From Gigantopelta aegis (lineage: Eukaryota; Mollusca; Gastropoda; Neomphalida; Peltospiridae), in contig NC_054707.1 in NCBI RefSeq assembly GCF_016097555.1, positions 49,065,711 to 49,129,710 of the forward strand: 64,000 bases of DNA, read 5' to 3'. The notes under the pieces are model-generated. The model made no database searches, was not told the origin of the DNA, and saw only the letters and a program-made list of their open reading frames with translations. The position numbers and the translations under genes were made by a program. Below, in pieces: positions 34,341-45,910 of this stretch (positions are counted from its first letter, which is position 1; every line of letters begins with the position of its first letter).

Positions 34341-34736
34341 TCCTCCCACACCCAATCTCTAATATGGCCAGTGGTCGTGTGTGGGACAAAAACATTACTT
34401 ATTAAATGGTCAATTTTGAATTATTAATAAAAAGGGGTAGGGGAAACTTTTGATGCGTCGTTCAAATAACCTATAGTATTTATATAGAAAATAGTTTTAA
34501 TTAATTTAGTGTGACACTTATTTTTGACTGGGCATTTTCAAAAAAGTAAATAAAACAATAAAAATTACACAATTTATATGCCCTTAAAAAAAAGATTAAA
34601 AGAGGGCAATTCCAGGTGCCCAAAAAGATTTTAAAAGACATACCACTAAACGTCCATTACCACAGTGTCTGATATTTTACAAATATCTTCATTAATCACT
34701 AGCATTACCACTAAACGTCCATTTACCACGAAGGCT
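34341..34736. other. No gene seen
   Basis: AT-rich spacer. ATCTTCATTAATCACTAGCA near 34,685 recurs diverged near 28,192. Confidence 0.4.
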
Positions 34737-35216
34737 GGTCAACTCGACCCAAAACCAACTCGCCCCCTACTAATTCGCCCCAGTGTTTGGTCAACTCACC
34801 GCAATGTTTGGACAACTCGCCCCAAACTTTACTGTCAGTAATTGTGACAAATAAAAAATGCACATCTAAAACTTTGGTGTCATTTTATTTATTAATATTA
34901 GTGAAACTCCGCTATTACGACCACTTATTAAATGGTTTTATATTGGGGAGAATACCGGATAAATAATAATCTATTACAATGAACTGCCAAGCCTATTTTA
35001 ACGACGTTTGTGAGTGTGTGCCTTATTTCCTTAAAGGAATGATAAGGCAAAGTTTTTAGACTCCGACTGGTGTGCATATTCAACACTATTTAATGCACTT
35101 TATTGCTTAAAATATTGGTAATTTAATAAATAAAATGGTAATGATATGAGTTAACTAAACAGTATGGGGCGAGTTGACCAATCGCTGGGGAGAGTTGGTT
35201 TTTGGGCGAGTTGACC
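34737..35216. mobile_element. TIR element with GGTCAACTCG ends
   Basis: GGTCAACTCGACCCAAAACC at the left is inverted at the right as TTTTTGGGCGAGTTGACC. Tandem AACTCGCCCC motifs lie inside both arms. The interior holds a half-copy of the AAAGGGATGC MITE at 35,030-35,150. No coding region. Confidence 0.7.
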
Positions 35217-35550
35217 TGCTACCTTGACAGTCTGTGCAAGGTCATGTTCAGGGGCATTACGTTTAGCGGAAAATCAAAATTCAACATGAGTGGGTTCGTG
35301 AGAGAGAGAGAGATAAACAAAGAGAGAGAAAGACAGAGAGACAGGCAGAGCGACAGAAGATGCATTTTGTGGCACTACCAACACCAGGTTGACCAAAGAT
35401 TGAAATAACGGTACTAAATATAATTCAGTGATAATACTAGAAGCGAAGTTAGTGGAATCTGACCCAGACCGCCCTTTTTTTTTTTTTGGGGGGGGGGGGG
35501 TGAGGAATTGTACCATACCAGCAAAGTGAGAGACAGATAAGATACAGTTA
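35217..35550. other. No gene; GA-rich and poly-T/G tracts
   Basis: A GAGAGA/CAGAGAGAC stretch lies at 35,300-35,355, and a T-run followed by G-run at about 35,477-35,500. Nothing coding. Confidence 0.5.
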
Positions 35551-35745
35551 AAGTTTGTTTTCTTTAACGAGCACATTGATTTGTTAGTCATCGGCTACAT
35601 TTAGTCTTAGAGAGAAAACCTGCTACATTTTTCCATTAGTAGCAAGGGATCGTTTATATGCACCATGCCACAGACAGGATAGCACATACCGCGGCCTTTG
35701 ATATACTAGTCGTAGTGCGCTGGCTGGAACGAGAAATGGCAATAG
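35551..35745 (-). mobile_element. SINE body
   Basis: Read on plus, it runs AACGAGCACATTGATTTGTT, CCATTAGTAGCAAGGGATCG, GGATAGCACATACCGCGGCC and GCTGGCTGGAACGAGAAATG. Internal ~20-base deletion; the head is missing. Confidence 0.8.
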
Positions 35746-35755
35746 CGTATGTGGC

Positions 35756-36110
<355 letters not shown>

Positions 36111-36468
36111 GTGTTTTACCGATATATAATGTTAACCACTAATAAACTATATTGTCATTCACGAATGTATGACTATACCAGAAACTGGGGCAAAACACCT
36201 CACACGTGTGTTTTATTATCACGTTATTATCTGACATCATGATATAAAGAGAGAAAAAACAACGTTTACAACAATCCTCGTAAAAACATTAAGGTGTCAA
36301 TCACCTTTTAACAATGATCCCATTAGTTAGACACGAAACATGGAATGGAAGCGTGCGTTCCGGCGTTAATGGTAGTTAAATCTACGAGTACTCTGTTTAT
36401 TCTCACGTGTACGGTACAAGGCCAGAATCGTGACTCTGGCCAAATAACACGGATCCTAATGACCTGCA
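36111..36468. other. No gene seen
   Basis: Single-copy-looking spacer directly before the segmental duplication. No coding frame or repeat was recognised. Confidence 0.45.
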
Positions 36469-36559
36469 TTGGCCCAATATTAGGACTCAGTTTCCAGTGA
36501 TTACAATATTGTAAGAATTGTTTTTCCTTCTCTTTTTTTTTTCTCTTTGTTTTTTTTTG

Positions 36560-36650
36560 TTAGCCTCGGTAGCATAGTGTTTATTTAATCGATTGGTCTT
36601 CAAGGCTGGTAGGTACTGGGTTCGCATTCCGGTACCAGCTTAATAACCTA
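36560..36650 (+). mobile_element. Degenerate tRNA-like SINE head (copy A)
   Basis: TTAGCCTCGGTAGCATAGTG and GGCTGGTAGGTACTGGGTTC with GCATTCC resemble the type 2 SINE head. The body is not recognisable. The counterpart is at 45,365-45,455. Confidence 0.5.
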
Positions 36651-37198
36651 ATGGACAGACAAACAGAAAGGCACAGATGCCATTTATTATAGTCCTTCCC
36701 ACACAGAGCACTGTTTCTTTACTCTTGTATTCGATCTACAACTTTTGAGCAGAATGTTTTCTAAATTTGTACACAAAAATAAGTTGTGTTTTTTTGTTGT
36801 TGTTGTTGGGGGTTGTTGGGGTTTTGCTTTGTTGTGGGTTTTTTTGTTGTTGTTTTTTTTTTTTGTGGGGGGGGGGGGAGTTTGAGGGGGGTCCAAAACA
36901 TTTTAATTTTTTGTCTTACTTCAAATCAAACTGAAATTATTTACAACAAAAAACCCATTGTTCCCGGAGGCTGTGATGGACTGCAGAGACGCTGTCACCA
37001 GTGAAGTACTGACTGACGTCAAAAGGACAATCCACCTAGCCCACATCTACGTCAGTGTTTAATCAGCTGTTATCGTTACACTGGTGGACAATTTGAAGAT
37101 AATTTCACGAACTGCAACACAATTCCGTATAATTAGCTGAGGAACCCATTATTTTTGTTAATACAGTGGGCGATAATTAGTTTGCGCATGTCAAGAAC

Positions 37199-37438
37199 TT
37201 GGTGAAAAACCTTACGCAGGAATGTGTAGGGCCGAGGAGTGCTAGTGTGCGATATTTTGATAACGACGACCTTAACGTTGGGTGCCAAACCTTTTATGTG
37301 AGAAATAAGAAACGAAACGAATATAGTGAACATCTCCTAATTACGTGTATCTTACTTCTAGAGAGTGTTATATTATTTTTATGTATTTTAAGGTTTAAGG
37401 ACACTATCGTGGGCACATACTTCAATTATAACCAATGA
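37199..37438 (+). other. Open frame of 79 codons conserved in both duplicates
   Basis: Starts MVKNLTQECVGPRSASVRYF and ends in a hydrophobic stretch LLITCILLLESVILFLCIL, which could be a membrane segment. Copy B (45,911-46,183) is 11 codons longer upstream because copy A has a stop there. The minus strand is open too over the same bases. I recognise no family; protein coding is doubtful and this may be a decayed transposon end. Confidence 0.2.
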
Positions 37439-37529
37439 AGCTGTCTGTCCGGGATATCGGTTAGTAGTTACCTATCTATGGCTAGTCAGGGAGATGTCTT
37501 TGTAAAGTTATACCTTTCTGTTCATATGG

Positions 37530-37910
37530 CCCGTTACGTCACTAGGTTGGATAATGTGAGCTGTTAAGTCACTATGTTGATGGAGTTACCTCCCCATTGA
37601 TACGGGCCGTTTAGTCACTAGGTTGAAGAAGTTATCTCCCGATTGATATGGGCCATTAAACTAGGTTGGAAAAGCTACCTCATACATTGATATGGGCGGT
37701 TTAGTCACTAGGCTGTAGACGTTATCTCCCCATTGATATGGGCCGTTTGGTCAATGGGTTGGAAAAGTTACCTTTCCATTAATATGGGCCATTAAGTCAA
37801 TAGGTTCGATAAGTTACCTTTCCACTGATATGGGCCATTAAGTCACTAGGTTGGAGCAGTTACCTCCCCATGGATATGGGCCGTTTAGTCACTATGTTGG
37901 GAGAAATTAC

Positions 37911-37948
<38 letters not shown>

Positions 37949-37975
37949 TTGATATGGGCCGTTTAGTCACTTTAA
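37530..37975. repeat. 46-bp minisatellite, copy A, degenerate
   Basis: About nine units built on GATATGGGCCGTTTAGTCAC, TAGGTTG and GTTACCTCCCCATT, each diverged. A run of 37 C lies at 37,912-37,948. Confidence 0.9.
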
Positions 37976-38059
37976 GAGAGAAAAATACTACAACCCCATT
38001 TCATTCAATTAAAGCAAACTGAAATGTATTTAGTTAAATAGTTAATATTATCAAAATTA

Positions 38060-38362
38060 TATTATCAAGTCATTTATATTGTTTTACAAGTCAGGTTGGT
38101 GAAAGCGAAGCGCTTTGTTAAAATGACTGCGTTTGTTTGCACTGTGCATACAGGAGTTGGTCGGAGCTGACGTCAATTCGCCCCAAGCTGGAATATCGGA
38201 CTCAACGAAAACAAAAGAAAATGTCTGCCCCCAGTTAGCAGGAATAATCACGTTCTTTTATTAACTTTTTTATTTCTTAAAGTGTCAGTATGTGTTGATG
38301 GTCCGGTTATGCATCTTTCCAACACATAAGGCTCATGTTTGAGTTTACTATCCCTTTAAAAT
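38060..38362. mobile_element. Right half of AAAGGGATGC MITE (copy A)
   Basis: TATCAAGTCATTTATATTGT through GTGCATACAGGAGTTGGTCG to ACTATCCCTTTAAA matches the second half of the complete copy at 22,328-22,750. The counterpart is at 48,350-48,592. Confidence 0.65.
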
Positions 38363-39068
38363 TAATTCTGAGAGGAATTTAACATTTCTTTGTTCTTTTC
38401 TCTTTTTGTTTTCTTTTTGTTGTTGTTGTTGTTGTTGTTGTTTTGGTTTTGTTTTTATTTTTTTGGGTTTTTTTTGTTGTTGCTGTTTTACACTCTACCA
38501 ATATAATATTTAAACTCACTGACATGCCTTTAATGGCAGCAGAGCTGGGGACCCAACAAAATATGCCATCCTTCTAGGAAATGGGGGAAAATAAAAAGAC
38601 CATCCCAGCTAAAGGGTGTTCCAGCTTCTTGTATCGTAAATCTTAGAGACACGAAACTGAGCCTGTAAAATAATATATCAGGATGCATATGCATCTTTAA
38701 TCTCTTTAATGATTGCCCAAATGTCTGCCGAAACTGCAGCAGAAGCCTCAGAATTCCTATCTCGTGATCTCAGTATAAAAAGCAGTGCAAACATGATACC
38801 CGTCTCACATTTTCATGAAATAATGTTTATATATAACTGCATCTGTGCGATCATCCTTCGGATGTATAAGAGCAAACTCAATTGTTGCACTTTGATACAC
38901 GAAGGAGGTCAAATAAAATATAAAGATGTTTTAGAAAATGTCAGCTAAATCAATGTTAAAAACAGACAACCAAAAACAAACAAAAAATCTGCCTATTACG
39001 AAGACCAAATGTAACCAAGACAAGGCCTCAATCCCTAGTTGTATATAATCATATTTAGTTCTAACTTT
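38363..39068. other. Non-coding duplicated sequence
   Basis: Includes T/G-rich tracts (38,400-38,490). A 79-codon frame near 38,709-38,948 is retained in copy B (49,038-49,277) with several substitutions. Composition does not support a gene, and no family is recognised. Confidence 0.35.
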
Positions 39069-39395
39069 CAAGTTCAAGTTCAAGTTCTTTATTTGCCTTA
39101 AGTTAAACAAACTTATCAGCATAAATACATACATATATAATCAAGGTATATATACAAATATACAAATACAGGTGGAGAGTGATTTAAGAATTAATGGTAA
39201 AATTAACATAGCATACTACTAATAGTGGTGGGATGTACATATATATGTGCACTATAAACATTATCGTGGTATGGTAATAATTCTAATTCTAAATATATAG
39301 GTATATATTGATGTATACCAGATGAAATATGATTAATATACTTGCTAATGAAACGGCAGGTTTGTGGATGTCATATTTTAAGTAAGCTTCAGTAA
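39069..39395 (-). mobile_element. LINE 3'-end insertion unique to copy A
   Basis: Begins with TCAAGTTCAAGTTCAAGTTC followed by TTTATTTGCC, the reverse complement of the AATAAAGAACTTGAACTTG terminus of the LINE at 57 kb. Copy B lacks this stretch. TCTAACTT flanks both sides. Confidence 0.7.
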
Positions 39396-40337
39396 ATCGT
39401 CTCTAACTTTATTTGCCAAAACTAGATAGCTATTACGACTAGGCATAACCGTACGGTTAGCTTTCTATTATCTATTACCAAATACATTAAGAGCTTTCAA
39501 GCCATTACTTTCATCGCATTATACAGAGACTGGACGTAAAATAGTAATTGTTTTGTTTCCTCTTAATTCAGAATCATTGTTCTGGATATTCTCAACTGTT
39601 GGAGTAATTTCTTTCCAAATGCACACAGATCCATTTAGAAATCATTTTCGCTTTCAAAGAATTAAATGAGACCAGCAGACACCGTAGACAGGAATATCAG
39701 CTCTCCATATTGATTCCCAGCAGCACGGTGTTTTCAAATCTAGTCAAACTGTTTAATTATTGTAGCCATGAACTTCATTGAGTTTAACGACTTTTAAGCC
39801 TGCATCAGTGTGAAAACATATAACTTGCATTAAATCCATTAAATAAGTCACTTGAACGTAAAACGTCATGTTTTGTTCTAAACCATGTGATTGTGGCCAA
39901 TAGATGTTTCAAAACCCCTGTAGCGTTCGCTTGAACATTTCGCTTAATAACTAATAACTAACAGCTAATAACTTTAAGTATAAGCGAAAGTTTTACATAT
40001 CTGAATGTATACAATAGTAGTATTCAATACACCCTGTAGGGCCTACACTGGCGTTGGAATAAATAGTACCCCCTTCTCCTACCCAATTTCTAGCTATGTA
40101 TTGGTATCTATAAATTCAATTATTTACCAAAATAACAGGTGAATTGTGATGGCTCTTTAGTTGACTAAATAATGAATATTTTTGAATAATCATAGTTTGA
40201 TATTTTCAAGTTGATGTTTTGTTGTACCATTTACTATATAGTCCGTCTCACAGGGAACGCTTTTTTCATACTATGAAATTGATTACAAGTTAGTTATTTC
40301 TGAACCGATTGTTTTCTACATTGCACACAAAAATAGT
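39396..40337. other. Non-coding duplicated sequence
   Basis: Collinear with 53,890-55,052 in copy B apart from the SINE there and a stretch of about 110 bases (39,893-40,002) present only here. No gene. Confidence 0.5.
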
Positions 40338-41073
40338 TTATCTCGCCTTCATGTAAAATTCTTTAATCCCATTGGTTGTTTGCCGTTGGACAAATCCCTT
40401 ATTCCCCTGTGGGCGGAGCCAAATTCTCTTATACCCCGTCTGTAATTTCCAACAGTTTCCAGCCGCCCCAGTTAATGCTAAAGCAATAATTAGATTATAA
40501 ATAACATTGATAATCAACCAAGTATACATAATTAATTTTATTTTTACTATAAAATACACTATTTCAATACTTTTAAAAGCTGCAATGTTGAACTCGGCCA
40601 CCTAATTACGGTCGTGGTGTTATTGTATTAATGCGCAATTAGCAACAGTTTTTTTTTTTTTTTTTTAATATTTTTTTTTTTTTACTACATACATTTCTAA
40701 TTAAAAAAAAGTGTTTTTTATTTTTTTTATTAATATCTGTTTCAGACAATTTCGTATTACAAACATTTGAAGTTAAAAACTCGTTTATCGACGGAACTAT
40801 TTTTCGTCACTGGCAAGTGGTTTCGTTCGCGTCCGCGTGGTACGGTTCCGTTAATAAATTGTTAACAATTATTTTCTGGCGTTATTTTGATTATTTGGCT
40901 ATATGGTTTAACATGTCGGCAAGATAAATTCGTTGTAGAAGCATCTCTCGGGGTATATGGCTTTTTATGTACCATCTGTGTGCTCTTTTACCCCCTCGCC
41001 TTCGGCTCGGGGTAAAAGAACACACAGAGGGTACATAAAAAGCCATATACCCCTCGTGATGCTTCTACAACTT
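40338..41073. mobile_element. 736-bp insertion unique to copy A, 5-bp target duplication
   Basis: ATAGT stands at both ends (40,333-40,337; 41,074-41,078), and copy B has a single ATAGT at the matching point near 55,050. The insert has no terminal inverted repeats. It contains two A/T homopolymer stretches (40,650-40,730) and a large foldback. An 87-codon minus-strand frame (40,338-40,601) ends at the insertion border. Class unknown. Confidence 0.7.
40932..41071. repeat. Near-perfect 140-bp foldback
   Basis: GTTGTAGAAGCATCTCTCGG and GTATATGGCTTTTTATGTAC pair with their complements in the second half. The centre is CGCCTTCGGCTCG. Arms are over 60 bases with few mismatches. Confidence 0.9.
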
Positions 41074-41078
41074 ATAGT

Positions 41079-41659
41079 GTTTCTGTTATTACTAACATAC
41101 TTTTACTTTTTTTCTTACGTCAAACCAAACTGAAATTATTTACAAAAAAGGAAACTTTTGTAGAAGGATGGGACAGAAAAGAAAAGAAGCAAAAATACTC
41201 CGCGTTAACAGAAGAAAAACAACGTTGTGTTAATATGTTTAATGCAAATATTACTAATACTCTCAAGACAAATAAACGGAGGCGTTGAATAAGTATTGGG
41301 TCTGGTAATTGTATCATGTATTTTAAGTATAGGGTGTACTAAGCACAGACAGTGATATATGTCATTAGTTACAATGGACGTAGGGTATGTTTATTTATAG
41401 GCTTTTGTAAGAGATATCGCTGGCACTATAATTTGCGATATCTCATATCGATTTTTTATAATCTTGATTCGTCAAATTTTAATCACCAGACAATGTTTTG
41501 TTATGTCACTGTGTTTGTTTCAGCGCTAAACATACCATTAGTGACGACACGCCACTGCCGTTCTGCTAGTTAACGAGTCTACCCCTGACATTCAACTCAC
41601 ATTACTGACATTGTTTACAACTGTCGCAAATGAAAAGAATGATAATGAATGATAAAAAG

Positions 41660-41660
<1 letters not shown>
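41079..41660. other. Non-coding duplicated sequence
   Basis: Shared with 55,053-55,615 except for about 100 bases near 41,460-41,570, replaced by a different stretch in copy B (55,375-55,490). GAGATATCGCTGGCACTATA and TTTGCGATATCTC form a short inverted repeat in both. Confidence 0.5.
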
Positions 41661-41717
<57 letters not shown>

Positions 41718-41813
41718 CGTGTCTTGTGATATCATAATTTATCAGCACTCGGCAAGCCTCGGATTTCATACTTTTATCAACTCGTGCTGATAAATTATGA
41801 CATCACAAGACAC
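41661..41813. repeat. (CA)n plus 95-bp inverted repeat
   Basis: CA repeats to about 41,716, then GTGTCTTGTGATATCATAAT plus TTATCAGCA, inverted at 41,783-41,813. The loop is about 35 bases. Same structure in copy B at 55,620-55,768. Confidence 0.85.
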
Positions 41814-42113
41814 TCGGGGAGTATCCTCTATATATCCTCTATCGCCGTTGTCTTGTCTTGTTGTGAGAAAGCTAAAATAAGTGGGGTAGCAGTACCAACA
41901 GAATCAAGGCACAGTAAAGGAGGACATTCTCAGGTACAGTACACAAGAAGGGCACCTTTTACCTACAAGGGCACACTTTGTAATTACCTGCGGGTTCAAC
42001 TGCACCCCACATTAGGTACGTCCATAAAATTTGACTTGAGCAACAACAACAAAACTTGTTTTTTCAAAAAAGAAAAATGTTTTATTTTTATGTGTAATTT
42101 AATTAATATTATG

Positions 42114-42462
42114 TTAAAGGGACATTCCTGAGTTTCCTGCATTGTAAGATGTTTCCGACTAATAAAATATTTCTACGATTAAACTTCCAATATATTTTCT
42201 TGTTTAGAATATCAGTGTCTGTATATTCAATGTGTTTCTGGTCGTCTTAATATTTGTAAGAAGCCCAAACTGGATTTTGTCTTCAAATAATTTCGTACGT
42301 ACGAATTTTTTTTAACCTAGTACAAATACTAGAACGACCAGAAACACATTTAATATACAGCCACTAATATTTTAAGCAGAATATGTAATTACAATCGTTA
42401 ACAAGTCTCCGTTAGTCGATAGCATCTTAAAAATTGTACCAAACCCAGGAATGTCCCTTTAA
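42114..42462. mobile_element. MITE, TTAAAGGGACATTCC ends, copy A
   Basis: TTAAAGGGACATTCCTGAGT at the left and CCAGGAATGTCCCTTTAA at the right. The interior has mirrored AATATCAGTGTCTGTATATT / AATATACAGCCACTAATATT arms around CGTACGTACGAA. Confidence 0.85.
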
Positions 42463-42956
42463 GAAGTAAATAAAAGTGTACTGAAAGTCCATTTTACTGT
42501 TAGAACAAGATATATATGATTATTTCTGTTAATTTACATCTTGGACACATTTTATTGTTTAGAACATAACTTACCGTGTTTATGGTCGTCCTAATACACA
42601 ATGTATCAAAATGATAATTAAACATTTCGTATGGAGTAAAATATAGTTTGGGCTACTACAAACATTAGGATAACAAGAAACAAATTATATATACAGACAC
42701 TGACATTTTAAACAAGAACATGTTATTTTAATTGTTACAAATGTTACATTAGTCGAAAGCATGTTACAATGGCTGCACACTCAAGACTGTCTTAGTCGTG
42801 GGGGGGGGGGGGGGGACACAACGTTGTTGTCGCCACATAGGACTACTAGTATATTGACCGATTTGGAGAGAGATTCACAGAAGATGACCGTCATTCTTAC
42901 GACCAACTGCATCCTAAATGCTCACTTTACCACAAAGCTGCATTCCCCTTCTGTCT
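42463..42956. other. Diverged second MITE-like palindrome and G-run
   Basis: ATGGTCGTCCTAATACACAA and AACATTAGGATAACAAGAAA are mirrored as in the preceding MITE, suggesting an older copy. A run of about 17 G lies at 42,799-42,815. Confidence 0.5.
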
Positions 42957-43094
42957 GCTAAGAAACGGATCTTGGTACTTGTTTGCTTATGGTTAGCATG
43001 TCTGGGTGTGTGCTTACGTCTCTTTCGAAGTCAACGCGTTTTACTGTCCATGTCCCAACTACCTGGCGTGCCAGTCAAACCGAATCCAGTCCAG
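42957..43094 (+). pseudogene. Duplicated copy of membrane-anchor exon
   Basis: 46 codons, AKKRILVLVCLWLACLGVCL through RSQRVLLSMS to KPNPVQ, followed by the donor GTATTT. They match codons 8-53 of the exon at 62,186-62,344 with one amino-acid change (Gly for Ser). The initiating Met region is replaced by TTCCCCTTCTGTCTG of the segmental duplication, and no partner exon follows. Probably an orphan, though ACTTTACCACAAAG... upstream keeps the frame open to an ATG at 42,918. Confidence 0.75.
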
Positions 43095-43351
43095 GTATTT
43101 TATCATATAGTATTAATGGTGACCTTCAAGCCAATATCAACTCAAGGGGGCGGGACGTAGCCCAGTGGTAAATCACCCGCTTGATGCGCGGTCAGTCTGG
43201 GCTCGATCCCCGTAGGTGGGCCCATTGGGCTATTTCTCGTTCCAGACAGTGCACTGTTTAACGACATCACTAGAACACATTGATTTATGAATCATCGGCT
43301 ATTGGATGTCAAACATTTGGTAATTTTGACAGTCTTAGAGAGGAAACCTGT
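43095..43351. mobile_element. Duplicated intron start with composite SINE
   Basis: A plus-strand type 1 head (GGGCGGGACGTAGCCCAGTG) at 43,146 is joined to a minus-strand SINE tail (GTTTAACGACATCACTAGAA) at 43,257. The junction ACAGTGCACTGTTTAACG is shared with 62,498-62,515. Ends abruptly at GAGAGGAAACC. Confidence 0.8.
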
Positions 43352-43532
43352 TTTGTTTTTATATATTTTATTTGTATACCAGGGACTCAGAGACTCAGTG
43401 TGATTACTGGTAGTCACCTTATTACTATGTGTTATAAATGCCCGGATGCGTTGGTTAACACACATTTTGTTTTAATGTAGTATATTTCCCTATTCCTAGA
43501 GTAGAGGAAATATCCTTTTTGAGGTGGGGGTG
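43352..43532 (+). mobile_element. LTR element internal remnant and polypurine tract
   Basis: About 180 bases without a coding frame end in GAGGTGGGGGTG (43,521-43,532), a purine-rich tract directly before the LTR. Confidence 0.55.
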
Positions 43533-44674
43533 TGTGACGGTACATGCTCTTAATTTTGTTTTCGCCTGTGGCGATATTAATTGTTTTAGAGGGCCGTGTG
43601 CAGTTCCAATATGCACTTAAGCCCAGGTGAGCACTTTGTTACGTAATACCTCTGCGCGACGGTCGTCGAGCTCTTTCTAATACACACCCAGACCAGGTGC
43701 GGAGGCCATGTGGCCAGTAGTTACGTAATACCTCGGCGAGTCCGGATTTTACGACCGTGATTTTGGCGACTAGGCGTCAGCAAGTCTGGCCATCTAAGAA
43801 CAATATGACGGCTTGGTCGCTGTGGAAATATCACTTGATAGGGGGAAGACCGCGTTGTAGCCCCACGCGATATTTTTTATGATAAATAGCTAGGGTTTTA
43901 GAGATATCAGGGAGAAGCATATAGGAAGGCTTCCAGGGAACGCGTCCGTTTGGACTTGGTAAATATTATTTCTGCTCTGTTGTATAACCTTGATGTGATT
44001 GATGTGACTTTAAATATTTTAATACTGTATTATACCAATATTATTTAGACGGTGCTGCCGGTAATCTGACGCAGTAAACTGTAGGCTCACTGTTCTAATA
44101 TATATAAAGCTTAACCCGTCATCCTAGAAGACCTAGGTAAACTGTAGGTTGTTGTCTTTATTGTGATAGGTACCAGTATTAATTCTGTATTTCAAGGTTA
44201 CTGAACGAGTAGTTACGGGTTAATTAAAAATTAACCAGTTAGGAATAGAGTTGTAATTCCTTTATTAATTAAGTTCCCCTGGAAGCGTTTCTCAGTTATC
44301 ACACGTGTGGGTGTTGTGTCACGGTGAAGTGATTAGAATAGTGTGTAAACTAGACACCTAGAGATTAACTAATTAAGTGATCAGTTCTGGGTTGTTATTA
44401 TTTGTTGTTGTTAATTAACTACTGCGGCAGTACATTTGTCAGCGTAGTATTAATACAGATTCCAAAGTGTATTGTGTTTTGTTGTGTTTTCTAGTGAACT
44501 AAACGTGCTATATTATACATACTTTATATAAGATCTTATCTCTGATCATACCTAGACGAGCCACGCGGGTATAACTGCCCGTTACAGAGAGATCTAATAG
44601 ATATACAGTTAGGAGAGATATTTGGATAATCGTGTGTTTCATTCAGTTACGGGTATTATAGGATCCCCGTGACA
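43533..44674 (+). mobile_element. 3' LTR (1,142 bp), relative of solo LTR at 26.8 kb
   Basis: TGTGACGGTACATGCTCTTA to GGATCCCCGTGACA aligns over its length with 26,792-27,938, with many substitutions and small indels. No matching 5' LTR and no target duplication, so the element is truncated at its left. Confidence 0.8.
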
Positions 44675-44889
44675 ACATATATACTTGTATTTATTCACAT
44701 TAACTAGTTTGCATTATAAAATGTTATGGGATAGAGAAGGATAATCAAGTGTTACCTATAGCTTTCAAAATATATCTTTATATAATAATTAGAAAAATAA
44801 TTATTTACATTCATGTTGGGAATGTTTTACTCCAAAATTGGGAATAAAATGACATATAGCTTTATGGGAATGGTGGGGAATGGTGTCGA
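44675..44889. other. No gene seen
   Basis: AT-rich spacer between LTR and SINE. Confidence 0.4.
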
Positions 44890-45278
44890 AAGAAAGAAAG
44901 AAATGTTTTATTTATCGACGCACTCAACACATTTTATTTACGGTTATATGGCGTCAGACATATGGTTAAGGACCACACAGAGTTTGAGAGTAAACCCGCT
45001 GTCGCCACTACATGGGCTACTCTTTCCGATTAGCAGCAAGGGATCTTTTATTTGCGCTTCCCACAGGCAGGATAGCACACACCATGGCCTTTGTTGAACT
45101 AGTTATGGATCACTGGTCGTTGCAAGTGGTTTACACCTACCCATTGAGCCTTGCGGAGCGCTCACTCAGGGTTTGGAGTCGGTATCTGGATTAAAAATCC
45201 CATGCCTTGACTGGGATCCGAACCCAGTACCTACCAGCCTGTAGACCGATGGCCTAACCACGACACCACCGAGGCCGG
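44890..45278 (-). mobile_element. SINE type 2, near full length
   Basis: Read on plus, AAAGAAATGTTTTATTTATC, ATTTACGGTTATATGGCGTC, GGATCTTTTATTTGCGCTTC and CCCAGTACCTACCAGCCTGT, ending CACCACCGAGGCCGGT. Head, linker and body are complete. It sits directly against the start of duplication copy B. Confidence 0.9.
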
Positions 45279-45910
45279 TTGGCCCAATATTAGGACTCCA
45301 GTGATTACAATATTGTAAGAATTGTTTTTCTTCACTTTTTTGTTTTCTCTTCTTTCTGTTTTTTGTTAGCCTCGGTAGCATAGTGTTTATTTAATCGATT
45401 GGTCTTCAAGGCTGGTAGGTACTGGGTTCGAATTCCGGTACCAGCTTAATAACCTAATGGACAGACAGACAGGCACAGATGTCCTTTACTATAGTCCTTC
45501 CCACACAGAGCACTGTTTCTTTACTCTGGTATTCGATCTACAACTTTTGAGCAGATTGTTTTCTAAATTTGTACACAAAAATAAGTTGTTGGGGTAGTTT
45601 GTTGTTGTTGTGTTGTTGTTGTTTTGCGGGGGGGGGGGGGGGGGGGGGGGGGGGGTTGAGGGGGGTCCAAAACATTTTAATTTTTCGTCTTATATCAAAT
45701 CAAACTGAAATTATTTGCAACAAAAACCCCATTGTTCCTGGAGGCTGTGACGGACTGCAGAGACGTTGTCACCAGTGAAGCACCGACTGACGTTAAAAGG
45801 ACAATCCACCTCACCCACATCTACGCCAGTGTTTAATTTGGAGATAATTTCACGAACTGCAACACAAATCCGTATAATTAGCTGAGGAACCCATTATTTT
45901 TGTTAATACA

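Larger units (their letters stand above)
36469..42957 (+). repeat. Segmental duplication, copy A
   Basis: From TTGGCCCAATATTAGGACT to TTCCCCTTCTGTCTG this segment is collinear with 45,279-56,956 on the same strand. High similarity was seen by eye over several kilobases of non-repetitive sequence. It is shorter than copy B because it lacks the transposon, a SINE and an expanded array. It carries its own insertions at 39,069 and 40,338. Confidence 0.92.
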
